Source: Nitriliruptoraceae bacterium
GTDB lineage: Bacteria > Actinomycetota > Nitriliruptoria > Nitriliruptorales > Nitriliruptoraceae
Reading direction: 5' to 3'
NCBI GenBank assembly: GCA_007121785.1
Contig: SKJX01000109.1
Span: 1-53,463, forward strand
DNA: 53,463 bases
Each line of letters begins with the position of its first letter. The stretch's first letter is position 1. The notes under the pieces were generated by a model. The model was not told the DNA's origin, did no database searches, and worked only from the letters and a program-made list of their open reading frames with translations. The position numbers were made by a program, and so were the translations under genes. This document shows, piece by piece, positions 17,426-26,283 of the stretch.

Positions 17426-17472
17426 GGCCGCACCGCCGTCTCGACCGACGGCCCACGTGGAAGCTCCCGCTG

Positions 17473-20400
17473 ATGTCCGATCCGCACCCCGCCACCACCT
17501 CGACGTCCTGGCCGGTCGCCCCCGGCCGGCCCGACCTGCCGGACTTCGAACGCGACGTCCTGTCGTACTGGCACGAGCACGCCGTGTTCGAGGCGTCGGT
17601 CGACCGACGGGCGGACGGCCCGGTCTGGACCTTCTACGAGGGCCCCCCGACCGCCAACGGCAAGCCGGGCGCCCACCACGTGGAGTCGCGGGTCTTCAAG
17701 GACATCTTCCCGCGCTACCGGACGATGAAGGGCTACTCGGTCCGCCGCAAGGGCGGGTGGGACTGCCACGGCCTCCCGGTCGAGCTCGAGGTGGAGAAGG
17801 AGCTCGGGCTCGACTCGAAGGCCGACATCGAGGCCTACGGCATCGAGGCGTTCAACGCCAGGTGCCGCGAGTCGGTGCAGCGCTACGTCAGCGACTGGGA
17901 GCAGTTGACCGAGCGCATCGGCTTCTGGGTCGACACCGACGACGCGTACTGGACCATGGACCCGGCCTACGTCGACTCGCTGTGGTGGGCGCTCAAAAAG
18001 CTGTGGGAACGCGACCTGATCTTCGAGGACTTCCGGGTGGCCCCGTACTGCGCCCGCTGCGGCACCGGGCTGTCCGACGCGGAGGTCGCCCAGGGCTACC
18101 AACAGGTCGAGGACCCGAGCATCACGGTCCGCTTCCCCCTGACCGAGCCGATCCCGGGTGTCACCGACGAGGGCGCCCTGGCCGACCGTGACGTCGCGCT
18201 GCTGATCTGGACCACGACCCCGTGGACGTTGTCGAACAACGCCGCCGTAGCTGCCGGCCCGGACGTGGCGTACGAGCTGGTCGACACCGGCGACGAGCTG
18301 CTGGTCGTCGCTGCCGAGCGACGGGAGGCCGTCCTCGGCGGCGACGTCGAGGTGGTGGCCGAGCTCTCGGCCCAGCAGCTCGCTGGCCTGCACTACGCCG
18401 CCCCGTTCACGTTCACCGAGTACGAACGCGACCAGCGCTACGTGCTGCTCGACACCTACGTGACCACCTCGGAGGGCACCGGCCTGGTGCACCTCTCCCC
18501 CGGGTTCGGCATCGAGGACCACCGAATCGTCAAGCGCGAGGGGTTCGACGCCTTCATCCCGGTCGACCTCCAGGGGCGGTTCACCCACGGCCCGTGGACG
18601 GGCACGTTCGTCAAGGACGCCGACCCGCACATCATCACCTGGCTCGACGAGGCCGGGTTGCTGCTGCGGGCCGAGACCTACGAACACACCTACCCGTTCT
18701 GTTGGCGGTGCGACCACCCGCTGCTCTACCTCGCCAAGCCGTCCTGGTACATCCGCACGACCGAGAAGCGCGACGAGCTGCTGGCCAACAACGCGTCGAT
18801 CGACTGGCACCCCGAGCACATCCGCGACGGCCGGTTCGGCAACTGGCTGGAGAACAACGTCGACTGGGCGCTCTCCCGGGATCGGTACTGGGGCACCCCG
18901 CTGCCGTTCTGGCGCTGCGGTGCCTGCGACCACATCGAGGTGGTGGGCTCCCGCGCCGAGCTGTCGACGCTGACGGGTGAGGACCACAGCGAGCTCGATC
19001 CGCACCGGCCCTACATCGACGACGTGACGATGCCGTGTCAGGCGTGCGGCGAGGTCGCCCGCCGGATCCCCGACGTCGCCGACACCTGGTTCGACTCCGG
19101 GGGGATGCCGTACGCGCAGTGGGGCTACCCACACACCGGCCAGGCGGAGTTCGAGCGGCACTACCCCGCCGACTTCATCTGCGAGGCGATCGATCAGACC
19201 CGCGGCTGGTTCTACACGCTGTTGGCCGAGTCGACCCTGCTGTTCGGCGACAGCTCATACCGGACGTGCGTGTGCCTCGGCCACATCGTCGACGCCGACG
19301 GCCGCAAGATGTCCAAGTCGACCGGCAACGTGCTGGATCCGTGGGAGCTGGTGGAGCGCCACGGCGCCGACGCCGTCCGCTGGCTGATGTTCGCCGAGGG
19401 CAACCCGTGGGTCAGCCGCCGGGTCGGCCATCAGCCGCTGGACGACGTGGTCCGGCAGTTCGTGCTCACCCTGTGGAACACTCACGTGTTCTTCACCACC
19501 TACGCCGCGATCGATGCGTTCGACCTCGACGCGCCCGCACCGGCCGTCGCGGACCGCCCGGCGATCGACCGCTGGGTGCTGGCGGAGCTGGCGGCGCTGA
19601 CCGACACGGTCGACGGCGCGCTGGACCGCTACGACGTGTCCACCGCGACGCGGTCGCTCGAGCGGTTCGTCGCCGACCTGTCGAACTGGTACGTGCGCCG
19701 CACGCGTCGCCGGTTCTGGCGGTCGGCGACCGAGGCTCCACAGGACAAGCGGGCCGCCTACCACACCTTGCACACCTGCTTGACGACGTTGGCGCAACTG
19801 CTGGCCCCGTTCACCCCGTTCCTGGCCGAGCGCCTGTGGCAGGACCTGGTGGTCACCCCGCGGGGGCAGGAGGCGCAGGCGGCCGGTTCGGTCCACCTGA
19901 CCGACTTCCCCGCAGCGGCGGACGAGTGGCGCGACGAGTCGTTGCGCGCCGCCATGGCGACGGCGCGGCGGGTCGTCGAACTCGGCCGCCAGGCACGCAA
20001 CGACGCGGCGGTGAAGGTGCGGCAGCCGTTGGCACGCGCGCTGGTGAGCGTCCCGAGCGCTGAACGTGCCGGTCTGGCGCAGCTGCTGGACGGGATCGCC
20101 GACGAGCTCAACGTCAAGGCCGTCGAGCTGTCGGACGGCACGGGCGAGCTGGTGGAGCGCAGCGTCAAGCCGAACTTCCGGGCCCTCGGCCCGGCGTTCC
20201 AGAAGCAGGCACCGCAGGTGGCCGCCGCCCTGCAGGCGCTGACGCCCGGAACGGCCGACACGCTCGCCGAGCAGCTGGAGGCCGAGGGCCACGCCGAGGT
20301 GGAGGTGGACGGGCAGCCCGCCACGGTCACCTCCGAGATGGTCGAGATCGTCGAACGTCCCCGCACCGGGTGGGCCGTCGCCAGTGATACGAGCGTGTCG

Positions 20401-20694
20401 TTCGCGTTGGACACCTCCCTGACCCGAGAGCTCGAGGTGGAGGGTGCGGCCCGCGAGCTGATCCGCGCCATCAACGACCAGCGCAAGGCCGCAGGCCTCG
20501 AACTCGACGACCGGATCGAGCTGATCGTCGCCGTCCAGCCGGACGCGCTGGATGCGGATCTCGAAGCCGGCGGGCACTTCGACGCGATCGCCCGGGAGGT
20601 GCTGGCGAGCTCGCTGCACCGCGCACCCGTCGCCGATGGGACGTCGGTCGATCTCGGCGAGCTCGGCACGGCGCTCATCGCGATCCGCGCATGA
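17473..20694 (+). CDS. ileS: Isoleucyl-tRNA synthetase (type 2)
   Basis: Charges tRNA-Ile and edits misactivated valine. At 1073 aa it has the class I HIGH-equivalent HHVE (68-71) after PPTANGKPGA, the tryptophan-rich GGWDCHGLPVE, the CP1 editing domain (WTTTPWTLSNN, GLVHLSPGFG), KMSKS at 612-616 and a C-terminal anticodon-binding region. The HHVES form and the length fit the eukaryote-like type 2 enzymes, many of which resist mupirocin. ATG at 17473 lies 9 nt after GGAAG. It is preceded by its T-box and its TGA overlaps the next gene's ATG. Confidence 0.97.
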   Translation: MSDPHPATTSTSWPVAPGRPDLPDFERDVLSYWHEHAVFEASVDRRADGPVWTFYEGPPTANGKPGAHHVESRVFKDIFPRYRTMKGYSVRRKGGWDCHGLPVELEVEKELGLDSKADIEAYGIEAFNARCRESVQRYVSDWEQLTERIGFWVDTDDAYWTMDPAYVDSLWWALKKLWERDLIFEDFRVAPYCARCGTGLSDAEVAQGYQQVEDPSITVRFPLTEPIPGVTDEGALADRDVALLIWTTTPWTLSNNAAVAAGPDVAYELVDTGDELLVVAAERREAVLGGDVEVVAELSAQQLAGLHYAAPFTFTEYERDQRYVLLDTYVTTSEGTGLVHLSPGFGIEDHRIVKREGFDAFIPVDLQGRFTHGPWTGTFVKDADPHIITWLDEAGLLLRAETYEHTYPFCWRCDHPLLYLAKPSWYIRTTEKRDELLANNASIDWHPEHIRDGRFGNWLENNVDWALSRDRYWGTPLPFWRCGACDHIEVVGSRAELSTLTGEDHSELDPHRPYIDDVTMPCQACGEVARRIPDVADTWFDSGGMPYAQWGYPHTGQAEFERHYPADFICEAIDQTRGWFYTLLAESTLLFGDSSYRTCVCLGHIVDADGRKMSKSTGNVLDPWELVERHGADAVRWLMFAEGNPWVSRRVGHQPLDDVVRQFVLTLWNTHVFFTTYAAIDAFDLDAPAPAVADRPAIDRWVLAELAALTDTVDGALDRYDVSTATRSLERFVADLSNWYVRRTRRRFWRSATEAPQDKRAAYHTLHTCLTTLAQLLAPFTPFLAERLWQDLVVTPRGQEAQAAGSVHLTDFPAAADEWRDESLRAAMATARRVVELGRQARNDAAVKVRQPLARALVSVPSAERAGLAQLLDGIADELNVKAVELSDGTGELVERSVKPNFRALGPAFQKQAPQVAAALQALTPGTADTLAEQLEAEGHAEVEVDGQPATVTSEMVEIVERPRTGWAVASDTSVSFALDTSLTRELEVEGAARELIRAINDQRKAAGLELDDRIELIVAVQPDALDADLEAGGHFDAIAREVLASSLHRAPVADGTSVDLGELGTALIAIRA

Positions 20695-21329
20695 GCGAGC
20701 TGGTGACACGGCTGCTGCGCGGCCTGGTGACGGCCACGATCGTCGTGGGGATCGTCGGGGTCGTGCGCCAACGCACGGAGGCGGTGGCGGTTCGACGAGG
20801 GACCCTGACGCCGGCCTCAGCCTCCGCCGACATCCCGCCACGACGCCCACCGGGGATGCTCGGACGGCGGCTGGGATCCTGGGTCCCCTCGGTGCCGAGG
20901 ACGCCGGCCGGACGCGTGGCCGCCGCCGTGTGGGCGGCGCCGATGACCCTGGTCGGCTATCTCCTGGCGCTGCTCGCCGGTCGCCGTCCTCACTGGGACG
21001 ACGAACTGGGCTGTTTCGTGGCACGCGGTATCCGCGGTGTCTCCGCGGCGGCGCTGCGCAGCGTCGGCGCGGACGCCAACACGATCGGGCAGGTGGTACT
21101 CAGCCGACGGGAACAGCCCCCGCCGTCGCTGCTGGCCCACGAGTCGGTCCACGTGCGCCAGACCGAGCGGCTCGGACCGACCATGATCGTGGTGTACGCC
21201 TGGCTGGGGGCGCGGTACGGCTACCGCGACCATCCGTTCGAGCGCGCGGCCCGGCTCGGCGCCCGGCAGGTCGCTCAGGCGTCGTCCGGGTCGTCCCACG
21301 ACCGACGTTCGTCGGACGCGGGGCGCTGA
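20691..21329 (+). CDS. Membrane-associated protein with HExxH motif (putative metalloprotease-like)
   Basis: The 212-aa product starts with a short hydrophobic segment (~8-25), has a second one at about 78-96 (VWAAPMTLVGYLLALLAG), then a globular C-terminus with HESVH at 150-154 followed by VRQTE. HESVHxxQ resembles the zinc-binding HExxHxxQ helix of DUF4157-like peptidase domains, but a third ligand cannot be assigned. Its ATG overlaps the ileS stop (ATGA), so the two are translationally coupled. Its last 55 nt overlap the end of the minus-strand gene at 21275. Function unknown. Confidence 0.6.
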   Translation: MSELVTRLLRGLVTATIVVGIVGVVRQRTEAVAVRRGTLTPASASADIPPRRPPGMLGRRLGSWVPSVPRTPAGRVAAAVWAAPMTLVGYLLALLAGRRPHWDDELGCFVARGIRGVSAAALRSVGADANTIGQVVLSRREQPPPSLLAHESVHVRQTERLGPTMIVVYAWLGARYGYRDHPFERAARLGARQVAQASSGSSHDRRSSDAGR

Positions 21330-21535
21330 CCGGGGAGCGGTTCGGCCGCACCGGCGGCGGTGTCGGAGCACCCGGAGGCGCGCCGGTGCGCCCGGATCAC
21401 CGCGACGGCCAGCACGGCCAAGGAGAGCGCGGCCGCCGCGATCGACCCCAGCAACGCGGGTAGCCAACCGCTGACGACGCCGACGAGTACCAGCGCACCG
21501 GCGACCAGCAGCGCCGCGACGGCGACGCGGATCAC
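21275..21535 (-). CDS. Small two-TM hypothetical protein
   Basis: An 86-aa protein with two hydrophobic helices (about 2-24 and 28-47) followed by an Arg-rich turn and an acidic, polar tail. No family recognised. The main support is the GTG start, which overlaps the divIVA stop by 4 nt like the other joints in this operon. It is the last gene of the dcw run and overlaps the end of the plus-strand HExxH gene tail to tail. Confidence 0.6.
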   Translation of the reverse strand: MIRVAVAALLVAGALVLVGVVSGWLPALLGSIAAAALSLAVLAVAVIRAHRRASGCSDTAAGAAEPLPGQRPASDERRSWDDPDDA

Positions 21536-22512
21536 GGCTCGTCGCGGACCCGCACGGTCAGATCCGGCCGCTCGCCGTCCGCGGCGTCAGCAGCGTGGCC
21601 CGGCGCCGGATCATCCGAGCGTGACGTCCCGGTGCCGTCAGCGTCGCCATCACCGAAGAGCGGCTGGTCGTCCGGCTGCTCAGCGTCGTCGGGGGACGTG
21701 GTCGATGGCTCGTCCGGGGCCTTCCACGGGTCGGTGGAGGGCTCCGACGGTGATGGGGAGGCACTGGCCCCCGGGGCCCGCTCCGGCTCGTCGTGCTCGT
21801 CGACGTTCCCGGCGCTCCAGAGGTGCTCCGCGGAGGCGGCTGCGACCGCTTCGGCGGTCTCCGCCTCGTGCCCCTCGGACGACGGGGCGTCGTCCCGAGA
21901 CGACCCGGCGCCCCCTCGGGTCTCCGCGGCCGTGGGCGCCTCGAGCGCCGCCCCGGCTGCGTCCGGCGCAGGCGCACCCGGGAGCTCGCTCGAACGCGGC
22001 ACCGGTTCCACGTGGTCGAGCATCGCCAGGCTCGCCTCGAGGTGCTCACGCAGGTGCTGGCGATGGTGCTGCTCCACGTGCCGCAACTCCGCGACGCTGG
22101 CGATGAGCTGCTCGCGGCGGGCCTGCCCGTCGGCGATGGCCTTCGCGGCCTCGGCCTGCGCCTGATCGAGCTGCTCGGCAGCGTCTCGCTCAGCAGCGGC
22201 ACGCACCTCTGCAGCCTGCTCCTGCGCCTCCTCGAGCGTCCGCTGCGCCTGCGCCTGCGCGTCGGCGACCGTCCGCTCGGCCGTGGCTTGGGCCGCCACC
22301 AGGGTGCGGGTCAGCGTCCCCTCGGTCTCGAGGGTCTCCTGCACGCGGGCCTCGGCGTCCGCGAGGCGGTCGCGCAGATCCTGGAGCTCAGCCTGGGACG
22401 CTTCGATCTGGTCGGCGATGCGGTCCAGGAGCGCGTCGACCGCTTCCGGCTCGTACCCGCGCCACGTGGACTTGAACTCGTAGTTGACGATGTCGTCGGG
22501 GCTGAGGTTCAT
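21532..22512 (-). CDS. divIVA: DivIVA/Wag31-type polar growth protein
   Basis: Coiled-coil scaffold that gathers at curved membrane and, in actinobacteria, directs polar wall growth. The N-terminal domain reads MNLSPDDIVNYEFKSTW then RGYEPEAVDALLDRIADQI, the DivIVA signature. Residues ~30-180 form a long Ala/Glu/Gln/Arg coiled coil. The remaining ~145 residues are a low-complexity acidic Ser/Pro/Asp tail. ATG at 22512 has GGAGAA 6 nt upstream; a longer frame upstream is not family-like. Position after ftsZ-sepF-yggT is conserved. Confidence 0.92.
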   Translation of the reverse strand: MNLSPDDIVNYEFKSTWRGYEPEAVDALLDRIADQIEASQAELQDLRDRLADAEARVQETLETEGTLTRTLVAAQATAERTVADAQAQAQRTLEEAQEQAAEVRAAAERDAAEQLDQAQAEAAKAIADGQARREQLIASVAELRHVEQHHRQHLREHLEASLAMLDHVEPVPRSSELPGAPAPDAAGAALEAPTAAETRGGAGSSRDDAPSSEGHEAETAEAVAAASAEHLWSAGNVDEHDEPERAPGASASPSPSEPSTDPWKAPDEPSTTSPDDAEQPDDQPLFGDGDADGTGTSRSDDPAPGHAADAADGERPDLTVRVRDEP

Positions 22513-22561
22513 CGGCGGTTCTCCGCTCGCTCGCGTCGTCGGACTCGTACCGGCGTGCTCG

Positions 22562-22825
22562 TCACAGCCCCGCGCTGGCGACCACACCGCGCAGGATGAA
22601 CAGGCCGAAGAACAGGATCAGGATGGACAGGTCGAGGGCGATGCCGCCGATGCGCAGCGGTGGGATCACCCGCCGTAGTGGCGCGGCGACCGGTTCGACG
22701 AGCTTGCGCACCCCGAGCACGAACGGCATCAACGGCTCGGGTGGGCGTGGCACCCACGAGAAGATCACGTGGAGCAGCAGCACCCACCAGTAGAGGTAGA
22801 GGAGCGTCGAGATCGGTCCGCTCAC
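22562..22825 (-). CDS. YggT family membrane protein
   Basis: An 87-aa protein with two TM helices (about 3-24 and 62-82) joined by a basic, Pro-rich segment (FSWVPRPPEPLMP, VRKLVEPVAAPLRRVIPP) that is the YggT family hallmark. Role not settled; homologues near sepF are linked to division or osmotic resistance. Its GTG overlaps the sepF stop by 4 nt. Confidence 0.9.
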   Translation of the reverse strand: MSGPISTLLYLYWWVLLLHVIFSWVPRPPEPLMPFVLGVRKLVEPVAAPLRRVIPPLRIGGIALDLSILILFFGLFILRGVVASAGL

Positions 22826-23376
22826 GCGTTGCTCCCGGTCGGCAGCCGGTAGCCGAGATCGTTGAGCCGTCGACGTTCGTCCTCCGGCAGGTCGAGCCCG
22901 TCAGGCACGAGCAGGAACGCACGCGCACCGACCTTGGTCAGGTGACCTCGGAGCCCGTAGGTCAGGCCGGAGACGAAATCCACGACCCGACGGGCGGTGT
23001 CCTTGTCGGTGCCTTGCACATCGAACAGCACCGGCTGGCCGGTCCGGTAGCGGGCACCGACCGCCTCGACGTCCTCGAAGGCCAGCACCTCCACCAGGGC
23101 GGCGCGGGCGGTCGCGGACGCGGCGGTCGGATGAAGCCGCACATCGCCGTTGCGCAACGGTCGCACGACCTCGTCCTCCGCGGACCGGGCGGCGGTCGGC
23201 ACCGGTGCCGGCTCCGGCTCTGCGACGACGGCGCGGTCGGCACGCCCACGGCCGGGGGGCGCAGCCACCGCGGCCGGCTCCTCGGCGCGCGGGCGCTCGA
23301 CGAACTCGTCGTAGATCTCCTCGGGCTCCTCCCGGAGGCCGAGGTAGATCAAGGTGCGGTTCCACATCCCGCTCAT
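22822..23376 (-). CDS. sepF: Cell division protein SepF
   Basis: Membrane-binding anchor for the FtsZ ring; important because no ftsA lies in this cluster, as in other actinobacteria. The 184-aa protein starts with an amphipathic helix (MSGMWNRTLIYLGL), followed by an acidic/Pro-Ala linker and a C-terminal SepF domain (~85-170: VVDFVSGLTYGLRGHLTKVG, FLLVPDGL). ATG at 23376 is chosen over an upstream start because it gives the membrane-binding helix at the N-terminus, has AAAGGA upstream and overlaps the yggS stop (ATGA). Confidence 0.93.
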   Translation of the reverse strand: MSGMWNRTLIYLGLREEPEEIYDEFVERPRAEEPAAVAAPPGRGRADRAVVAEPEPAPVPTAARSAEDEVVRPLRNGDVRLHPTAASATARAALVEVLAFEDVEAVGARYRTGQPVLFDVQGTDKDTARRVVDFVSGLTYGLRGHLTKVGARAFLLVPDGLDLPEDERRRLNDLGYRLPTGSNA

Positions 23377-24110
23377 CCGTCGTCCTTTCGCCACGGCTCG
23401 GCACCACGCTCACCGAAGAGCGCCGTCCCGAGCCGGACCATCGTGGCCCCTTCGGCGACCGCCGCCTCCAGGTCGTTGGTCATCCCCATCGACAGGTGCA
23501 CGACCTCCGGGAAGCGCTCGCGAAGCTCGTCTCGCTGCCGCCGCAGCGCCGCGAAGAGCGGCTGTGCGGCGTCGACCGGATCGACACCGTCGGGAGGCAA
23601 CGGTGGCATGGTCATCAGACCCTCGACGGCCAGGTTCGGTCGCTCCCGAGCGTAGGCGACCAGGTCCCCGGTCTCATCGAGGTGGCACCCGCTCTTCGCC
23701 GGGTCATCCCCCACGTTGACCTGCACCAGGATGCGCTGGGTCACCCCTTCGCGTTCCGCCCGACCGGAGAGGGCGTCGACCAGTGAGCGCCGGTCGACCG
23801 AGTGCACGAGGATCTGACGCCCCACGACGTCACGCACCTTGTTGCGCTGCAGGTGCCCGACCAGGTGCCACCGTGCCCCGTCGACCAACGGGCGCTTCGC
23901 CAACAGTTCCTGGACACGGTTCTCCCCCAGGTCGGCAACGCCGGCGTCCACCGCGCGTTGGGCCACCTCGGGGGCGTGGGTCTTGGTGACCGCGATCAGC
24001 AGGACGTTGGCGCGCGAGCGCCCGGCGGACTCCGCGGCGAGCGCGATGCGCGCCCGTACGGCCGCGATCCGACCCGCGACGTCGATCGTGGGATCCGAGG
24101 GCGCGGTCAT
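23373..24110 (-). CDS. PLP homeostasis protein (YggS/PLPBP family)
   Basis: Binds pyridoxal phosphate and buffers vitamin B6 and amino-acid pools; no enzymatic activity is known for the family. The 245-aa barrel carries the PLP lysine Lys43 in LLIAVTKTH, with GENRVQELLAK, WHLVGHLQRNK, HSVDR, LVQVNVG, GLMTMPPL, LSMGMTNDLEAAVAEG and VRLGTALFG. ATG overlaps the pgeF stop (ATGA). Confidence 0.94.
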   Translation of the reverse strand: MTAPSDPTIDVAGRIAAVRARIALAAESAGRSRANVLLIAVTKTHAPEVAQRAVDAGVADLGENRVQELLAKRPLVDGARWHLVGHLQRNKVRDVVGRQILVHSVDRRSLVDALSGRAEREGVTQRILVQVNVGDDPAKSGCHLDETGDLVAYARERPNLAVEGLMTMPPLPPDGVDPVDAAQPLFAALRRQRDELRERFPEVVHLSMGMTNDLEAAVAEGATMVRLGTALFGERGAEPWRKDDG

Positions 24111-24874
24111 GCGCTGGCCCGTCGGAGCACCATGCCCACCTGACGGCCGGCAGTGGGATCCGCGCGGTGGCTGAACCATCGATCGTCCGGGTCGCACCAC
24201 GTGCATGCCTCGACCCGGCTGCCGACGGTGGCGCCCGCGGCGGTCAGCTGCGCCACCGCGGCCGCCCCCAGGTCCAGTGAGGGGCTCCCCCAGTCGGTCG
24301 TCGCCGTCGCGGCCGTCGCGACCTCGTCCGGCAGCGAGGCGAGCGAACGGTCTCGCTCGTCGATCGGCAGCTCGTAGCAGCAACCCCCGATGGCGGGCCC
24401 GATCGCGGCCACGATCCGTTCCGTCGCGACCCCCAGTCGCTCAAGCGCGGCGATCGCCGCGTCGATGATCCCCAGGACGACCCCGCGACGTCCGGCGTGG
24501 ACCGCCCCGACGGCGCCGTCGGCGGCCAGCAGGATGGGGACGCAGTCGGCGACCTGGACGAGCAACGGACGATCCGCCTCGGTGGTGACGAGCGCGTCCA
24601 CGTCGCGGAGCTGGGCGCCGGCGGGCGTGCGCGAGTGGATCGTGCCGACCTCGGGGCCGTGCACCTGCTGCATGAAGTGCCAGGTCGACGGCTCGGTGCC
24701 GGTCAGCCGGCCCACGTGGGCACGGTCGCTGGCCAGATCGGCCGGGCGGTGGGGGCGGTGATGCGACAGGTTGCCGCCGGCCGCGAAGGGCCGCTCGGGT
24801 GCCTGCGGATCGCGACCGGTGAACCACCCGCGGGCATCGTGCCCCAAGGGGGCTTCCTCGATCACGGTCGACAC
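24107..24874 (-). CDS. pgeF: Polyphenol oxidase/laccase-domain protein PgeF (YfiH family)
   Basis: Family members are purine nucleosidase/laccase-like enzymes; E. coli PgeF edits wrongly built peptidoglycan precursors. The 255-aa protein shows GGNLSHH, the metal-ligand regions MQQVHG, VQVADCVPILL and VHAGRRG, and the C-terminal ACTWCDPDDRWFSHR. The usual HAGWRG is HAGRRG here. Start is uncertain: GTG at 24874 follows the ftsZ stop by 16 nt; another GTG lies at 24865. Between ftsZ and yggS, its standard place. Confidence 0.88.
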   Translation of the reverse strand: MSTVIEEAPLGHDARGWFTGRDPQAPERPFAAGGNLSHHRPHRPADLASDRAHVGRLTGTEPSTWHFMQQVHGPEVGTIHSRTPAGAQLRDVDALVTTEADRPLLVQVADCVPILLAADGAVGAVHAGRRGVVLGIIDAAIAALERLGVATERIVAAIGPAIGGCCYELPIDERDRSLASLPDEVATAATATTDWGSPSLDLGAAAVAQLTAAGATVGSRVEACTWCDPDDRWFSHRADPTAGRQVGMVLRRASA

Positions 24875-24890
24875 CGGCGCGACACCCCGC

Positions 24891-26078
24891 TCAGCGCAGG
24901 AAGGACGGGACGTCGAGCTCGTCGTCCTCGTCGTCACCGAAGCTGGAGCCGACGTCGATGACCTGGCCGCCGCCCTCCGCCGGGGGCGTGAACACGTCAT
25001 CGGGCTCATCCTCGTCCTCACGGGCGCTCGCCCCAGGTGCGGCGACCGCGCCGGCGACCCCGTTGCCGGCCTCCGGTGAGGGTTCGGGTGCGCTGCGCAG
25101 GAACGCCCCGGACTGTTCGACCGTCCCTTCGAACTTGTCGAACCCGGCGGCGATCACGGTCACCTTGACCTCGTCGCCGAGCGAGTCATCGATCACCGCA
25201 CCGAAGATGATGTTGGCGTCGGGGTGCGCGGCCTCGGTCACCACGTCCGCGGCCTCGTTGACCTCGAAGAGCCCGAGGTCGCTGCCACCGGCCAGCATCA
25301 GCAACACCCCGCGCGCGCCGTCGATCGAGGCCTCGAGCAGCGGGGAGCTGATGGCGAGCTTGGCCGCCTCGAGCGAGCGCGACTCGCCCCGGGCCTTGCC
25401 GATGCCCATCAGCGCGCTGCCCGCGTCGTTCATCACGGTGCGGACGTCGGCGAAGTCGAGGTTGATCAGCCCCGGGGTGGTGATCAGGTCGGTGATGCCC
25501 TGGACGCCCTGGAGCAGCACGTCGTCGGCGAGCTTGAACGCCTGCATCACGGAGGTGTCGGTGTCGGCGATCTGCAGCAGTCGGTCGTTGGGGATGACGA
25601 TGAGGGTGTCGACCTCGTCCTTGAGCTCCTCGATCCCGTCCTCGGCCTGCGTCGAGCGCTTGCGGCCCTCGAAGGTGAACGGGCGGGTGACCACGCCGAT
25701 CGTCAGCGCGCCGAGTTCCTTGGCGACCTGGGCGACCAGCGGCGCGGCACCGGTGCCGGTCCCGCCGCCCTCCCCGGCGGTGACGAAGACCATGTCCGCG
25801 CCCTTGAGCACCTCCAGGATCTCGTCGCGGTGGTCGTCGGCCGCCTGGCGACCGACCTCCGGGTCGGCACCGGCACCGAGGCCCCGGGTCAGGTCGCGGC
25901 CGACGTCGAGCTTGACGTCGGCGTCGGACATCAGCAGGGCCTGGGCGTCGGTGTTGATGGCGACGAACTCCACACCACGCAGCCCCGCATCGATCATGCG
26001 GTTGACGGCGTTGACGCCGCCACCGCCGATGCCGACGACCTTGATCACGGCCAGGTAGTTGGACGGTGCTGCGGTCAC
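24891..26078 (-). CDS. ftsZ: Cell division GTPase FtsZ
   Basis: Tubulin-like GTPase that forms the division ring. The 395-aa protein has [15 protein letters not shown], the tubulin signature GGGTGTG (104-110), [10 protein letters not shown], and the catalytic-loop [11 protein letters not shown] disordered acidic linker (~325-385) leads to the C-terminal tail DVPSFLR, the likely SepF-binding peptide. GTG at 26078 has GAGGAGG 6 nt upstream. A 205-nt gap upstream holds a candidate promoter. Confidence 0.97.
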   Translation of the reverse strand: MTAAPSNYLAVIKVVGIGGGGVNAVNRMIDAGLRGVEFVAINTDAQALLMSDADVKLDVGRDLTRGLGAGADPEVGRQAADDHRDEILEVLKGADMVFVTAGEGGGTGTGAAPLVAQVAKELGALTIGVVTRPFTFEGRKRSTQAEDGIEELKDEVDTLIVIPNDRLLQIADTDTSVMQAFKLADDVLLQGVQGITDLITTPGLINLDFADVRTVMNDAGSALMGIGKARGESRSLEAAKLAISSPLLEASIDGARGVLLMLAGGSDLGLFEVNEAADVVTEAAHPDANIIFGAVIDDSLGDEVKVTVIAAGFDKFEGTVEQSGAFLRSAPEPSPEAGNGVAGAVAAPGASAREDEDEPDDVFTPPAEGGGQVIDVGSSFGDDEDDELDVPSFLR

Positions 26079-26144
26079 GGGATCCTCCTCGTCGGCCTCG
26101 GCATCGGCCTGAAGCTTGGTGGTGCGGACGAGGTTGGAGCCCTC

Positions 26145-26175
26145 GACCTCAGGTAGAGGTCCAGACTTATGTCAA
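26145..26175 (-). promoter_or_regulatory. Candidate ftsZ promoter with adjacent inverted repeat
   Basis: In the ftsQ-ftsZ gap, minus strand, a perfect TTGACA (-35 consensus, 26175-26170) is followed by a 17-bp inverted repeat GACCTC-TACCT-GAGGTC (26161-26145) spanning where a -10 should lie. No TAnnnT hexamer sits at the ideal 16-18 nt spacing. It may be an extra, regulated ftsZ promoter, as is known in other actinobacteria; the repeat could be an operator. ftsZ starts 67 nt beyond it. Confidence 0.45.
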
Positions 26176-26283
26176 CCTCTCCGGACCGTAGCGAGGCCGG
26201 GAACCGAGGGTCAAGCACCTGACCCCGTCCTCGTCGACACCGGAACCGATCCGTCCGACGCCATGCGGCGGCTTCCCACCCGG

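Noticed and set aside
17245-19161. Long minus-strand open frame opposite ileS
   Set aside because: Shadow of ileS: low-complexity Val/Arg/Asp sequence with no recognisable domain, while the plus strand carries all IleRS motifs.
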